Below, piece after piece: positions 50,000-58,795 of a stretch of DNA of 64,000 nucleotides (within the stretch, counting starts at the first letter, position 1; every line of letters starts with the position of its first letter). The DNA lies in assembly GCA_934561175.1 (NCBI GenBank), contig CAKTFW010000001.1, positions 62,001 through 126,000 on the forward strand. The letters run 5' to 3'. This DNA comes from an uncultured Oscillospiraceae bacterium. GTDB lineage: Bacteria; Bacillota; Clostridia; Oscillospirales; Oscillospiraceae. Under the pieces are notes generated by a model that saw nothing but the letters and a program-made list of their open reading frames with translations, was not told where the DNA came from and did no database searches. Both the position numbers and the translations under genes were made by a program.

Positions 50000-51181
50000 T
50001 TACAGCTTCATCTGATCCGCCGACAGGAAATTCTCCGACCGGGTAACCGTTGCATGCGGCGCCGGATCCAGCTGGCGGTCTGCAATATTCAGGATATCCT
50101 CCGGGCGCACCCAGGGACGATTCTGCAGAGCGCTGGTCTCCTCGTGCGTCAGGTAGCCCTTATACGCAGTCAGCGAACGGCGCAGGAAGCCATCCCGCAC
50201 ACAGGCCTCCGCCACACCGTTGTTCAGGATCGAACGGAAATGCGGAATTACAGATGCCGCATAAGCGATGGAAGTGGAATTGGAAATCGCACCGGGGATA
50301 TTGCCGACGCAGAAATGGACAATGCCCTCTTCAATATAGCGGGGATTTTCCTGTGTGGTCTCATGGAAGGACTCGATTGCACCGTTGTCATCATTGCTGA
50401 TGTCCACAATCACAGAGCCCTTTTCCATCAGCTTCAGCATCGGCCGATCAATCAGGAAGTCATTGCAGCCTTTGGGCCACTTGACACAGTTCAGCACCAT
50501 ATCCGTCTGCGGAAGCAGTGCAGCAATGTTCTCTTTGGTGCAGATCATCGTGTCAATATGCTCCTGATACTGCCGCTTCAGGCTGCGCAGGATACCAATG
50601 TTAATATCCATCACCGTAACGCGTGCGCCCAGTGCATACAGCACAGACAGTGCCGCCTGTCCCACAACGCCGCCGCCCAGAATGAGCACATTCATTGCCG
50701 GAGCGCCGCCCAAGCCGCTGACAAATTTGCCCTTGCCGCCGTTAATGGACAGCATGGACTCCAATCCGAACAGCGCGCCCTGCTTACCGGCAGCCTCACA
50801 GTTTGGAGAACCGAAACGGTGGGAATCTTCTGCGGTAAAGGCAATGCACTTGCTGTCCAGAATGGCCTGAACCTCTTCCGGATGCGCCGCCGGATGGATG
50901 CAGGTAAAAATAATCTGCCCTTCACGCAGCAGGGGATACTCACAGGGCATCAGCTCTTTGACCTTGGTGACAAAGTCTGCTCGTGCGTAAATTTCCTCCA
51001 TCGTGTCCACCAGCTCTGCACCGGCCTTCACATAGGCCTCATCCGCAAAGCCAGCCTTTTCGCCAGCGCCGCGCTGCACCAGTGCAGTGTGTCCATCAGC
51101 AACGATGGTGGAAATCTCTCTTGGCGTGGCGATGGTCCGATATTCTCCGTTTTTGATGTCTTTCAACAAACCAAATACCAT
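50000..51181 (-). CDS. Alanine dehydrogenase-family protein
   Basis: 393 residues. The AlaDh/PNT N-domain (LLKDIKNGEYRTIATP, VKELMPCEYPLLREGQIIFTCIHPAAH) carries the substrate Lys and His, and the NAD domain has LILGGGVVGQAALSVLYALGARVTVMD. VGNIPGAISNSTSIAYA corresponds to the VxNIPGAVxxTST motif of Ald but differs at several places, so a related amino acid is possible. First gene of a pair with the NhaC antiporter. AAGGAG precedes the ATG. Confidence 0.8.
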   Translation of the reverse strand: MVFGLLKDIKNGEYRTIATPREISTIVADGHTALVQRGAGEKAGFADEAYVKAGAELVDTMEEIYARADFVTKVKELMPCEYPLLREGQIIFTCIHPAAHPEEVQAILDSKCIAFTAEDSHRFGSPNCEAAGKQGALFGLESMLSINGGKGKFVSGLGGAPAMNVLILGGGVVGQAALSVLYALGARVTVMDINIGILRSLKRQYQEHIDTMICTKENIAALLPQTDMVLNCVKWPKGCNDFLIDRPMLKLMEKGSVIVDISNDDNGAIESFHETTQENPRYIEEGIVHFCVGNIPGAISNSTSIAYAASVIPHFRSILNNGVAEACVRDGFLRRSLTAYKGYLTHEETSALQNRPWVRPEDILNIADRQLDPAPHATVTRSENFLSADQMKL

Positions 51182-51573
51182 AATGACAATTTCTCCTTTG
51201 TGCTATGCAAAAAGAAAAAGCCCCGAAGCAAAAGGCTCCAAGACTCTCACACGGACTGTTTTCCCTTTGTTTTCTGGGTTTCTTTACACTCCGCACCTCT
51301 GCATCATATTATTTTTTATTTTACAATTTCCACTATGCTTTGTCAATCACCGCAGCCAATCCGCCTTCAATTTTGCTCAATTTTTCTGTATTCGTGCCAA
51401 TTCTCCGTCATTTTTCATCTGGATTTCCAGCATCATGGTTTAATTCCTGCATTCTTTGCAAAAGCACCGCACTTCCGTAAAAAATATTGTGTGGATATTG
51501 GCGGGCGCATCATATATAATAATGTCATTCTTTGGGGAAGGATGCTCTCTTTCCGTATGGAGCGTGAATATCA
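51182..51573. other. Divergent intergenic region: ald leader and pilus-operon promoter region
   Basis: Minus strand: a promoter (TTGACA, 17 bases, TAAAAT; plus coordinates 51318-51346) begins a leader of about 130 nt to ald. The leader has a weak hairpin AGCCTT/GGGGCT at about 51216-51238 followed by TTTTTCTTTTT, which looks like an attenuator. No known riboswitch was found. Plus strand: AT-rich DNA with TATAAT near 51514-51519 that may start the pilus-like operon; its -35 is unclear. Confidence 0.5.
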
Positions 51574-52617
51574 ATGAAGCAGCAATGGCGCAATGAAGAA
51601 ATCGCAATTCTATGCCAGGAGATCGGCCTGTTTCTGCACGCCGGTATGGACTTGGGCGGCGGCCTGTTTCTGCTGGCCGAAGAAGCATCTGATCCTACGC
51701 AAAAGCAGCTTCTGCAGGACACCGCCAATCAGGTAGATACCGGAATTCCTCTTGGCGCGGCCATGCAGGAGACCCATTGTTTCCCTGAATATTTTTGCAG
51801 TTTTGTTACCGTTGGTGAACGCACCGGCCATCTGGAACAGGCACTGAATGCACTGGCTCGGTATTACCGGGCCAGTGCGCAGATGGATCGCTATCTGCGC
51901 ACCGCGCTGCTCTATCCTATGGTGCTGCTTCTGGTACTACTGGTCGTTCTCATCGTTTTACTTACAAAGGTGCTTCCGATATTCGACCATGTCTACGCCT
52001 CTCTCGGCGGGCAATTAACAGGGCTGGCTGGAGCATTGTTGATCTTTGGGCAAAGGCTGGATGCTGGAATGCCTCTGCTCGTGGCACTTCTGGTGCTGGC
52101 CATCGTCCTGCTGGGTGCATTTGCCGGATCTGACCGCTTCCGCGCCTGGCTTCTGCGCTGCTGGCGCAGACAGCGCGGCAGCCGTGGTGTTTGCGGCGCA
52201 CTAGGGAAAGCGCATTTCGCCCAATCTCTCTCCATGGCATTGGAGGGAGGGCTGTCCGGGCAGGAAAGTCTGACATTGGCTGCGACCCTGCTTACAGATC
52301 AGCCACAGCTCGCCCAGCGCTGTCAAGCCTGCTGTCAACAGCTGGATCAGGGTATTTCTCTTGCAAAAGCCCTGGACGCAGAACACCTGCTTTCCCCCAG
52401 TGACTGCCATCTGCTGGAGCTGGGCCAGCGGAGCGGCTGTCTGGAAACCGTCGCCGCACAGATTGCGCAGCAGATGACTGAGGCAGGTGAAGCCGCCGTA
52501 GAATCGCGGCTCGCACAGATTGAACCGGCGCTGGTATTGGTCGCCTCTTTGCTCGTCGGAATCGTTTTGCTCTCCGTCATGCTGCCGCTGACAAACATTC
52601 TGTCGATGATCGGGTGA
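51574..52617 (+). CDS. Type II secretion/type IV pilus inner-membrane platform protein (GspF/PilC-like)
   Basis: 347 residues. Two T2SSF domains (about 10-125 and 205-325) with GERTGHLEQALNALA and LGQRSGCLETVAAQ, and three hydrophobic stretches (TALLYPMVLLLVLLVVLIVLL near 110-130, LLVALLVLAIVLLGAFAG, and the C-terminal LVLVASLLVGIVLLSVMLPL). It forms the membrane base on which pilin-like subunits assemble. It heads a six-gene operon ending in a PilT-type ATPase. Confidence 0.87.
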   Translation: MKQQWRNEEIAILCQEIGLFLHAGMDLGGGLFLLAEEASDPTQKQLLQDTANQVDTGIPLGAAMQETHCFPEYFCSFVTVGERTGHLEQALNALARYYRASAQMDRYLRTALLYPMVLLLVLLVVLIVLLTKVLPIFDHVYASLGGQLTGLAGALLIFGQRLDAGMPLLVALLVLAIVLLGAFAGSDRFRAWLLRCWRRQRGSRGVCGALGKAHFAQSLSMALEGGLSGQESLTLAATLLTDQPQLAQRCQACCQQLDQGISLAKALDAEHLLSPSDCHLLELGQRSGCLETVAAQIAQQMTEAGEAAVESRLAQIEPALVLVASLLVGIVLLSVMLPLTNILSMIG

Positions 52618-52621
52618 TAGC

Positions 52622-52942
52622 ATGAGACGGATCAAAGCTGGATGCAAAGCGTTATTGGCGCCGCTGGCTATTTTGCTGGCACTGCTGATTTTTCTATCCG
52701 CACTGTCCAACGCAAACAACAGTCGGCGGGAGGCCGGGCGCCAACAATTAGAGGATGCACTCCGGCAGGCCGCCGCAGCCTGTTACGCAGCCGAGGGCGT
52801 CTATCCGCCGGATGTCGCCTATTTGCAGACACACTACGGCATCCAAATTGACGAGCGCCAGTACACGGTACATTACGAAATTTTCGCTTCAAACTTGATG
52901 CCGGAAATCACGGTGGTGGAAAAGCAGAATGATCAAACATAA
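52622..52942 (+). CDS. Small pilin-like membrane protein
   Basis: 106 residues. One N-terminal membrane helix (LLAPLAILLALLIFLSALS) is followed by a helical part rich in Ala and Gln (REAGRQQLEDALRQAAAACYAAEGVYPPD) and a short C-terminal domain, the shape of a pseudopilin. The prepilin peptidase site (Gly before Phe/Leu and a Glu at +5) is not seen. It starts four bases after the gspF-like stop. Identity as a pilin is inferred from shape and place. Confidence 0.65.
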   Translation: MRRIKAGCKALLAPLAILLALLIFLSALSNANNSRREAGRQQLEDALRQAAAACYAAEGVYPPDVAYLQTHYGIQIDERQYTVHYEIFASNLMPEITVVEKQNDQT

Positions 52943-53429
52943 GCGTGCATTTCCGATCAATGGACTGCTGCTCTTATCGCTGTTTACCCTGTTTGCCATA
53001 GGTGCAATCTGGGTGCTGACAAGCGGCGCCGGGGTTTACCAGCGGCTGTCTGCGCGCAGCAGCCAATCCTACGCCGCCCGGACGGCGTCCCAATATCTCG
53101 CCACCAAAGTCCGTCAGGCCACCGCTGCAGAGCAGGTTGGCTTCGGACTTCTGGGCGGACATGACACCCTGATTTTGAGTGAGACGCTTGATGGCGTCGC
53201 TTACCAGACGCAGATCTATTGCTACGACGGCTATCTTCGGGAATTATTTACAGCTGCCAGCGCCGCACCGCAGCCAGAAGACGGGGAAAAGATTCTGCCT
53301 GCAAAGGATCTGATCGTAACCCCTGTTGATGCAGTATCACCGCTACTGAAAGTGCAGCTGCAATCGGTTGATGGCAGCTGGCAGGAAATTCTGCTCTCTC
53401 CCCGCGGCGGAGTGGAGGCATTGCCATGA
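52929..53429 (+). CDS. DUF4860-like pilus-operon protein
   Basis: 166 residues. N-terminal membrane helix (PINGLLLLSLFTLFAIGAIWVLT), then SYAARTASQYLATKVRQA and a beta-rich region with DTLILSETLDGVAYQTQIYCYDGYLRELF, typical of DUF4860, which occurs in Clostridia pilus/T2S-like operons. It resembles a minor pseudopilin of GspJ or ComGF type. The start overlaps the preceding gene by 14 bases and the next gene starts in its stop. Confidence 0.7.
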   Translation: MIKHKRAFPINGLLLLSLFTLFAIGAIWVLTSGAGVYQRLSARSSQSYAARTASQYLATKVRQATAAEQVGFGLLGGHDTLILSETLDGVAYQTQIYCYDGYLRELFTAASAAPQPEDGEKILPAKDLIVTPVDAVSPLLKVQLQSVDGSWQEILLSPRGGVEALP

Positions 53430-53848
53430 GAAAATCCTCGCTGGTTCTAATTGAACAATTGGTCATGCTTCTGGTATTTGCCCTGGCCGCTACCCTCTGC
53501 CTGCAGGCCTTTGCCGCATCGAGTCAAATTTCCAGACAGAGCGCAGCCAGAGATCAGGCCGTGCTGCAAGTGCAGAATATGGCCGAAGCGCTCAAGGCCT
53601 GCCGTGGAGATTATGCTGCAGCCGCCTCCCTGCTTGATGGGCAATGGGACGGCACACAATTGATCTGCCGGTTCGATGCGTCCTGGCAGCTCACTTCTGA
53701 TGATCAATCTACCTATCAGGTCTGTGCCACGCCGGAGCAAAATGATATTTCCCTGCTCGGCTCTGCGCAGATTGGCGCGTTTTCCGCAGATGGCAGCTGC
53801 CTGTTCTCCCTATCGGTTGCTTGGCAAAAGGAGGCCGCCGATGAATAA
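53426..53848 (+). CDS. Pilin-like membrane protein
   Basis: 140 residues. RKSSLVLIEQLVMLLVFALAATLCLQAFA has a hydrophobic helix with a Glu at its start, as in type IV pilins where Glu5 follows the cleavage point, although the usual Gly-Phe before it reads Val-Leu. The C-terminal part is beta-rich with two Cys. ATGA overlap with the preceding gene and 8-base overlap with the next. Confidence 0.65.
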   Translation: MRKSSLVLIEQLVMLLVFALAATLCLQAFAASSQISRQSAARDQAVLQVQNMAEALKACRGDYAAAASLLDGQWDGTQLICRFDASWQLTSDDQSTYQVCATPEQNDISLLGSAQIGAFSADGSCLFSLSVAWQKEAADE

Positions 53849-54254
53849 CAAATCGCGCCTCACTTTTCCTGCTGTCGGCGGCAGTTTTTTACTGGTAATC
53901 TTTACGGTGCTATGCCTGCTGGTATTTGCGATGCTCGCACTTTCTACTGCCCAGGCAGATCGGCATCTTGGTGATCTTTCTGCCCAGGCTTCAGCGGCGT
54001 ACTATACTGCGGACTGCCGCGCTGAAGCAATTCTGGCACAGCTGCGCAGCGGCAATATACCGCCGCAGGTAACGGAAGAAAATGGGCTTTACCGCTATGA
54101 ATGCCCGATTTCTGACACGCAAAGTCTATTTGTCACGATTCAAAAAACCAACGCCGGTTATCAGGTTCTGCAATGGCAGGCAGTCTATACCGCTGCATGG
54201 GAAACAGACGACCATATTCAAGTCTGGAACGGAGAAACTCCAGATGAGCCATAA
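53841..54254 (+). CDS. Small membrane protein of the pilus-like operon
   Basis: 137 residues. N-terminal membrane helix (GGSFLLVIFTVLCLLVFAMLALSTAQ), then a helix with SAAYYTADCRAEAILAQL and a short beta domain. The first part resembles a PilX/ComG-like minor pilin. The ATG at 53841 follows GGAGG; it overlaps the gene before. No named family recognised. Confidence 0.65.
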   Translation: MNNKSRLTFPAVGGSFLLVIFTVLCLLVFAMLALSTAQADRHLGDLSAQASAAYYTADCRAEAILAQLRSGNIPPQVTEENGLYRYECPISDTQSLFVTIQKTNAGYQVLQWQAVYTAAWETDDHIQVWNGETPDEP

Positions 54255-54268
54255 CGGAGGGAGCATCC

Positions 54269-55327
54269 ATGAAGTCATTAACCACATATCTCGAACAGGC
54301 CGTGCAGGATCACGCATCCGACCTGTTTCTCGTCGCTGGAAGTCCAGTGTGTGAAAAATTGGATGGGCATCTGATTCCGCTGGACAGCCAGAAACTGCTT
54401 CCGCCAGATACAGAGCAGCTACTCACCGACCTTTACGCACTGGCTAAACGGCCAATGGAACACTATCGTACACAGAACGATGATGATTTTTCCTTTGCCG
54501 TTTCCGGTCTTGCTCGTTTCCGTGTCAACGCCTACCGCCAGCGCGGTTCGCTTGCCGCGGTGATTCGGGTTGTTTCTTTTACCATCCCCGACTGGAAATC
54601 CTTTGGCATTCCGGAAGCCGTGATGAATTTATCCGATGTCAAAAGTGGTCTGGTTCTGGTCACCGGGACTGCGGGAAACGGAAAATCCACCACACAGGCC
54701 TGTATTATCGACCGCATCAACCGCACCCGCGACTGCCATATCATTACGCTGGAGGACCCCATTGAATTTCTGCACCAGGACATTCATTCCATCGTCAGTC
54801 AGCGCGAAATTACCGTAGATACATCAGACTTTCTCTCAGCACTGCGTTCCTGCCTGCGTCAGGCGCCAGATGTCATCCTGTTGGGAGAAATGCGGGACGC
54901 CGAAACCATCCAGACCGCAATGACCGCCGCCGAAACAGGACATATGATCATTGCTACACTGCACACCAGAGGCGGGGCAAATACTGTTGACCGAATCATC
55001 GACACATTTCCCAGCGCACAGCAGGCACAGGTGCGTGTGCAATTGTCCATGGTGCTGAAAACTGTGGTATCACAGCAGCTGCTGCCCGATTTATCCGGCG
55101 GACAGGTTCCGGCATTTGAAATCATGCACACGAACAGCGCCATCCGCAGCCTGATCCGAGACGGTAAAACACATCAGCTTGGAAATGTTATCTCCACCTC
55201 TGCCGAGGCCGGTATGATTTCTCTGGATCAGTCAATTCTGGCACTCTACCGGGCAGGCCGCATTACCCGCGAGACTGCGCTGGACAATGCCGAGCATCCA
55301 GAACTGCTTCTGCGCAATCTCAAATAA
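54269..55327 (+). CDS. PilT-type secretion ATPase
   Basis: 352 residues. GTAGNGKSTT (Walker A), VILLGEMRDAET (Walker B/Asp box), the His box HMIIATLHT and the PilT-specific AIRSLIRDGKTHQL motif near residue 290. PilT powers pilus retraction in type IV pili; an assembly ATPase (PilB/GspE) is not encoded here, so this one may serve both roles or another locus supplies it. GGAGGGAG precedes the ATG; last gene of the operon. Confidence 0.87.
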   Translation: MKSLTTYLEQAVQDHASDLFLVAGSPVCEKLDGHLIPLDSQKLLPPDTEQLLTDLYALAKRPMEHYRTQNDDDFSFAVSGLARFRVNAYRQRGSLAAVIRVVSFTIPDWKSFGIPEAVMNLSDVKSGLVLVTGTAGNGKSTTQACIIDRINRTRDCHIITLEDPIEFLHQDIHSIVSQREITVDTSDFLSALRSCLRQAPDVILLGEMRDAETIQTAMTAAETGHMIIATLHTRGGANTVDRIIDTFPSAQQAQVRVQLSMVLKTVVSQQLLPDLSGGQVPAFEIMHTNSAIRSLIRDGKTHQLGNVISTSAEAGMISLDQSILALYRAGRITRETALDNAEHPELLLRNLK

Positions 55328-55338
55328 TCGTAAGCATA

Positions 55339-55381
55339 AAAATAAAACCGGGTTGGAGGATCTCCGACCCGGTTTTATTCA
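55339..55381. terminator. Bidirectional terminator
   Basis: Stem of AATAAAACCGGGT and complement around GGAGGATCTCC, with T-rich ends, between the PilT-like gene and the convergent lipoprotein gene. Confidence 0.85.
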
Positions 55382-55397
55382 TGTTCTCTGTCCACAC

Positions 55398-56393
55398 TCA
55401 ATAGAAATATTTCGCAATATAATTGGTACCGTCTCCGATATACTTCATAATCTGATCGCTACTGTTGCCGGAAGATGCAAAGGTCGGATCCATCCGCTGC
55501 CAGCTGGATCCATTAAAGTAAATCACGCCGTCTACCCATCCGGTATCTTTGGACCAAACACTGATCCACGCATGATATGCCTTTCCTGCATATCCCACAA
55601 CCAGTTTGCAAGGAACTCCCTGGCTGCGCAGCATTCCGGTCATCAGGGCGGCATAGTCAAAGCAAATTCCGGTTTTCTTCTCCAGCACAGCGTCCAAATC
55701 CGGAAGATAGCCACTCTTTACCGTCGCTGCCAGCTGCTTATCATAGGTCATGCCTATCACCACGAAATTATATACCAGTTCCACTTTTTTCAGAGGATCC
55801 TTTTCATTTCCAGTCAGTTCAGCCGCTTTTGCAACCGTCTTCGGCGCTGCGTCAAAATTCACATACTGATTGGAGTGCAGAAACGGTGCAAATTCATCGG
55901 TCATACTGACCGCAATTGTCGCAGACAGTTCCGCAGCGTACTTCGTTCCACTGACATTCTTATAAACCGTAACCTGATAAGTTCCATTGCCGTCCGACAA
56001 GGGGAATGCGTTCCATACCTCTGCCGGTAAATTGTAGGTATAAGTGGTCGTCGGTCCCTTGACCTGCACCTTTAACTTGGCATCGCACTTCTGGCCATAG
56101 CGAACCATCACATAGCCATCCTTGGTGTTGGAGTAATCAATCTCCGCTGCACCGGCCTGCTTGACCAGTGTCCCGGATGCTACGGAAGTTGCGCTGAGCG
56201 GCAGTGCCGCAGGCGCATCAGCCAGTGCGACTGCTTCTTCCTCCAGAACCACTTCCTCCACCGGTGCTTCGTCGACATATGCTGCATCCGGAGATTCCGG
56301 TATCTCTGTTTTCTGCCCGCATCCGGCCATACCGGCCGCCAGCAAAAGCGTTAATAAAAGAGCAATTGGGCAAGCTTTTCTATTTTTCTGCAT
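55398..56393 (-). CDS. Transglutaminase-like lipoprotein
   Basis: 331 residues. A lipoprotein signal peptide ends in LLLAAGMAGC (Cys near residue 25). An acidic linker (VDEAPVEEVVLEEEAVALAD) leads to a beta domain and a transglutaminase/protease-like core: catalytic Cys in KTGICFDYAALMTGML, His in GYAGKAYHAWISVW and Asp in WQRMDPTF. It is probably anchored outside the membrane and acts as a cysteine peptidase or crosslinking enzyme on cell-wall or surface proteins. Confidence 0.85.
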   Translation of the reverse strand: MQKNRKACPIALLLTLLLAAGMAGCGQKTEIPESPDAAYVDEAPVEEVVLEEEAVALADAPAALPLSATSVASGTLVKQAGAAEIDYSNTKDGYVMVRYGQKCDAKLKVQVKGPTTTYTYNLPAEVWNAFPLSDGNGTYQVTVYKNVSGTKYAAELSATIAVSMTDEFAPFLHSNQYVNFDAAPKTVAKAAELTGNEKDPLKKVELVYNFVVIGMTYDKQLAATVKSGYLPDLDAVLEKKTGICFDYAALMTGMLRSQGVPCKLVVGYAGKAYHAWISVWSKDTGWVDGVIYFNGSSWQRMDPTFASSGNSSDQIMKYIGDGTNYIAKYFY

Positions 56394-56524
56394 TTTTAAT
56401 CGTCTCTTTCATTTGTTTACCGGCAAATTTTCATTTTTTACCGGTGTTTAGTTGAAATGGCTTCAAATTTTTGTTATGGTAACAATAGAATATGATTTCG
56501 TATGCCGCACCTGGCGGAATACGG

Positions 56525-56530
56525 TATAAT
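56525..56530 (+). promoter_or_regulatory. -10 element of the BTAD regulator gene
   Basis: A perfect TATAAT 15 bases before the ATG, with no good -35. Transcription would start within the ribosome site region, giving a very short leader. Confidence 0.45.
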
Positions 56531-56545
56531 TAGAGGTGAGATGTT

Positions 56546-57757
56546 ATGTCTGATAGACTTCAAGTGAATATGTTAGGTGGTTTTTCCATTCATTGGAACG
56601 AGAAAAGTCTGGATGACAACAGCAATCGGATGCGGAAGGTTTGGCTTCTACTGGCCTACCTGATCTACACCCGAAACAACAAATCTGCACAGCAGAATTA
56701 TCCCGCACTGTTTCAAGATGGCGACAACGCCGAAGCGGGCGATTCTACCGGGCGCCTGAAAGCGTTGCTCTACCGTGTACGCGGTATGCTTAATCAGCTG
56801 TGGGACGGCGCAGGCCATCAATTGATCCTTCATCAAAACGGCCATTACAGCTGGAATACCAATATTCCGCTGCAGCTGGATGTGGAAGAATTTGACCAGC
56901 TCTGTGCCAAAATCGGTAACACCAAAGACGACGATACCTGCCTGAATCTGTGCCTGCAGGCACTGTCCCTTTACCGTGGCGACTTGCTGCCGAAGCTCGC
57001 AATGGAATCTTGGGTCATGCCAATCTCGGTTTATTATCACCAGCTATATCTCAACACCGCGGAACGGGCGCTTTCCCTGCTGGAAGAACGAACGCAGTGG
57101 AAAGAGGTTGCAGAAATCGCGCTCCAGGCGTTAAAGTTGGAACCGTACAGTGAAAGTCTCTATCAGCATCTGATGCGGAGCCGTCTCGCTATGGGCGACC
57201 GTACCGGAACCGTCGCCGCCTACGAAGAACTCAGCGAACTGCTCTTCTCTGTTTTTGGTATCATGCCCTCTGAAGAAAGCCGCCAGCTTTATCGGAAAGC
57301 TTCGCAGGAAATCAACAGCAGCGCCATTCCTATTGCCGCGGTGCGAGAGCAGCTGAAGGAGCCTTCCGGCGCCAAGGGCGCTGTCTTCTGTGATTACGAT
57401 TTTTTCAAACTACTCTATCAGGTGCAGGCTCGCGCCATTATCCGCAGCGGAGAAGTCATCCATATCGCACTGCTTTCTCTCCATGGTTATGGGCAGAAGG
57501 CGCTTTCCCGCCGCAGTCTGGATCTCGCAATGGCAAATCTACGGCAAGTTGTGCTGGATCATCTGCGACAGGGCGATGTTGTAACCCAGTGCAGCCCTTC
57601 CCAGTTTGTTCTGATGCTGCCGCAAGCCAACTACGAAAACAGCTGCGCCGTCTGCCAGCGCTTGATCCGCATCTTCAACCGGGAATATCCGCACTCCCCC
57701 GCAACCATCCGCTGCAGTGTACATCCTCTGGAACCCATGACACCGGAGGCCTTCTGA
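56546..57757 (+). CDS. BTAD-domain transcriptional regulator with a degenerate GGDEF-like C-terminus
   Basis: 403 residues. Residues 1-100 are an OmpR-like winged helix (LQVNMLGGFSIHW, RMRKVWLLLAYLI, LKALLYRVRGML), 110-250 a bacterial transcriptional activation (BTAD) tetratricopeptide domain (EFDQLCAKI, LYRGDLLPKLAMESWV, AYEELSELLFSVFGIMPSEE). Residues about 285-390 look like a GGDEF-type fold (LDLAMANLRQVVLDHLRQGDVVTQCSPSQFVLMLP), with SPSQF where GGDEF would be, so it cannot make c-di-GMP but might bind a nucleotide. Target genes are unknown; its neighbours are surface genes. Confidence 0.82.
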   Translation: MSDRLQVNMLGGFSIHWNEKSLDDNSNRMRKVWLLLAYLIYTRNNKSAQQNYPALFQDGDNAEAGDSTGRLKALLYRVRGMLNQLWDGAGHQLILHQNGHYSWNTNIPLQLDVEEFDQLCAKIGNTKDDDTCLNLCLQALSLYRGDLLPKLAMESWVMPISVYYHQLYLNTAERALSLLEERTQWKEVAEIALQALKLEPYSESLYQHLMRSRLAMGDRTGTVAAYEELSELLFSVFGIMPSEESRQLYRKASQEINSSAIPIAAVREQLKEPSGAKGAVFCDYDFFKLLYQVQARAIIRSGEVIHIALLSLHGYGQKALSRRSLDLAMANLRQVVLDHLRQGDVVTQCSPSQFVLMLPQANYENSCAVCQRLIRIFNREYPHSPATIRCSVHPLEPMTPEAF

Positions 57758-57766
57758 TTTTGTCAA

Positions 57767-57801
57767 TTGTACCGGCCTCTACGGGGGCCGGTACTTTTAT
57801 T
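57767..57801. terminator. Terminator between the regulator and sortase genes
   Basis: 9-bp stem GTACCGGCC with complement, 57769-57777 with 57786-57794, and TTTTATT. Confidence 0.8.
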
Positions 57802-58621
57802 GTTCCCGTGCACAGCAGTCAATCAGAACCGCCTGCACCACCCAGCGGAAATTGTAATTTCCCTTGCCTGTGCAGGTAGAAAGCGTGAGAATCTTGTCCT
57901 CCGTAGTCGGCACCACATCACTTTTCAGCACCGAGCTGTTGATAAAATGCGCCAGTGCCTCCTGCTTGGTCTGTTCCTCTTTGATATACAGGCGATAAGT
58001 ATTGCTGCGCACCGGTGCCTCATAGGCGGAAAAAACCTGGTATCTGCGAACATCCTGTTCTGTGACAATGTAGATATAGGGATGCGCCTCCAAATAGTCG
58101 GGATCCTCATACTTTCGCAGGCCGCCAAACATCGAACCGTCGTTCATGCGGTGACCATAGATAATCGTATTAAAATCCTGGAAATCCGGGCTGCTTTTAC
58201 ACTCCAAAAAAATGCTGCCGCTGCTATTATACACCCCATTCCACGCTTTGGTCAAATAGGTTTCATTATCTGATGTCTGCAGCAATGGGTAAGAGATCAC
58301 GGTATCCGGAATGCAGATCCAGCCCAGCACCTCTGCATTGATGGTCTGCAGCGCATCCAGCTCCAGCCCTGTCAGGCATTGCATCACTTCATCCGGAAGC
58401 GCTTGCTGCGGTACCTCCGGCAGCTCCGCCAACGGGATGGAAGGCTCCGGCAACTCCTCCAGCACTTCATCGCCGATTGCAGCCCCGGCAAGTGTTTGCG
58501 CCTGCCGCCCGGCGTTTTCTGCCGCAGCAGAATCCATCTGATGTTTTGCGATCAGGCAGCCGCTGACCAAAAACAGCGCTACCAGAAGAAGTCCTGCGCC
58601 TCTTCGAATCATTTGCTTCAT
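57797..58621 (-). CDS. srtB: Class B sortase
   Basis: 274 residues. A membrane helix (GLLLVALFLVSGCLIA) near the N-terminus; the sortase barrel has the catalytic His in IIYGHRMNDGSMFG, Cys in LTLSTCTGKG and Arg in YNFRWVVQA. The H-x-GSMF spacing and the extra helices are class B. It joins surface proteins to peptidoglycan. The large adhesin with a VPKTG signal encoded just upstream is its likely substrate. The ATG at 58621 follows GGAGG. Confidence 0.9.
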   Translation of the reverse strand: MKQMIRRGAGLLLVALFLVSGCLIAKHQMDSAAAENAGRQAQTLAGAAIGDEVLEELPEPSIPLAELPEVPQQALPDEVMQCLTGLELDALQTINAEVLGWICIPDTVISYPLLQTSDNETYLTKAWNGVYNSSGSIFLECKSSPDFQDFNTIIYGHRMNDGSMFGGLRKYEDPDYLEAHPYIYIVTEQDVRRYQVFSAYEAPVRSNTYRLYIKEEQTKQEALAHFINSSVLKSDVVPTTEDKILTLSTCTGKGNYNFRWVVQAVLIDCCAREQ

Positions 58622-58714
58622 CTGCCGCCCTCCTCGCTTATTTTCAAAATCAGTATACCATCCGTCAGTAATAAAACAGGTGATATTTCCCGTTTTTACA
58701 AACATTATTGAAAG

Positions 58715-58756
58715 CAAAAAGCGACCCTGTGGAATTCCACAGGGTCGCTTTTTTAA
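58715..58756. terminator. Strong palindromic terminator of the adhesin gene
   Basis: 18-bp stem, 58717-58734 with 58735-58752, ending in TTTTTT on the plus strand and in TTTTTGC on the minus strand. Confidence 0.85.
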
Positions 58757-58795
58757 GGTTTATGGATCATCATCCAAAACACTGTTTCAAGAAAC

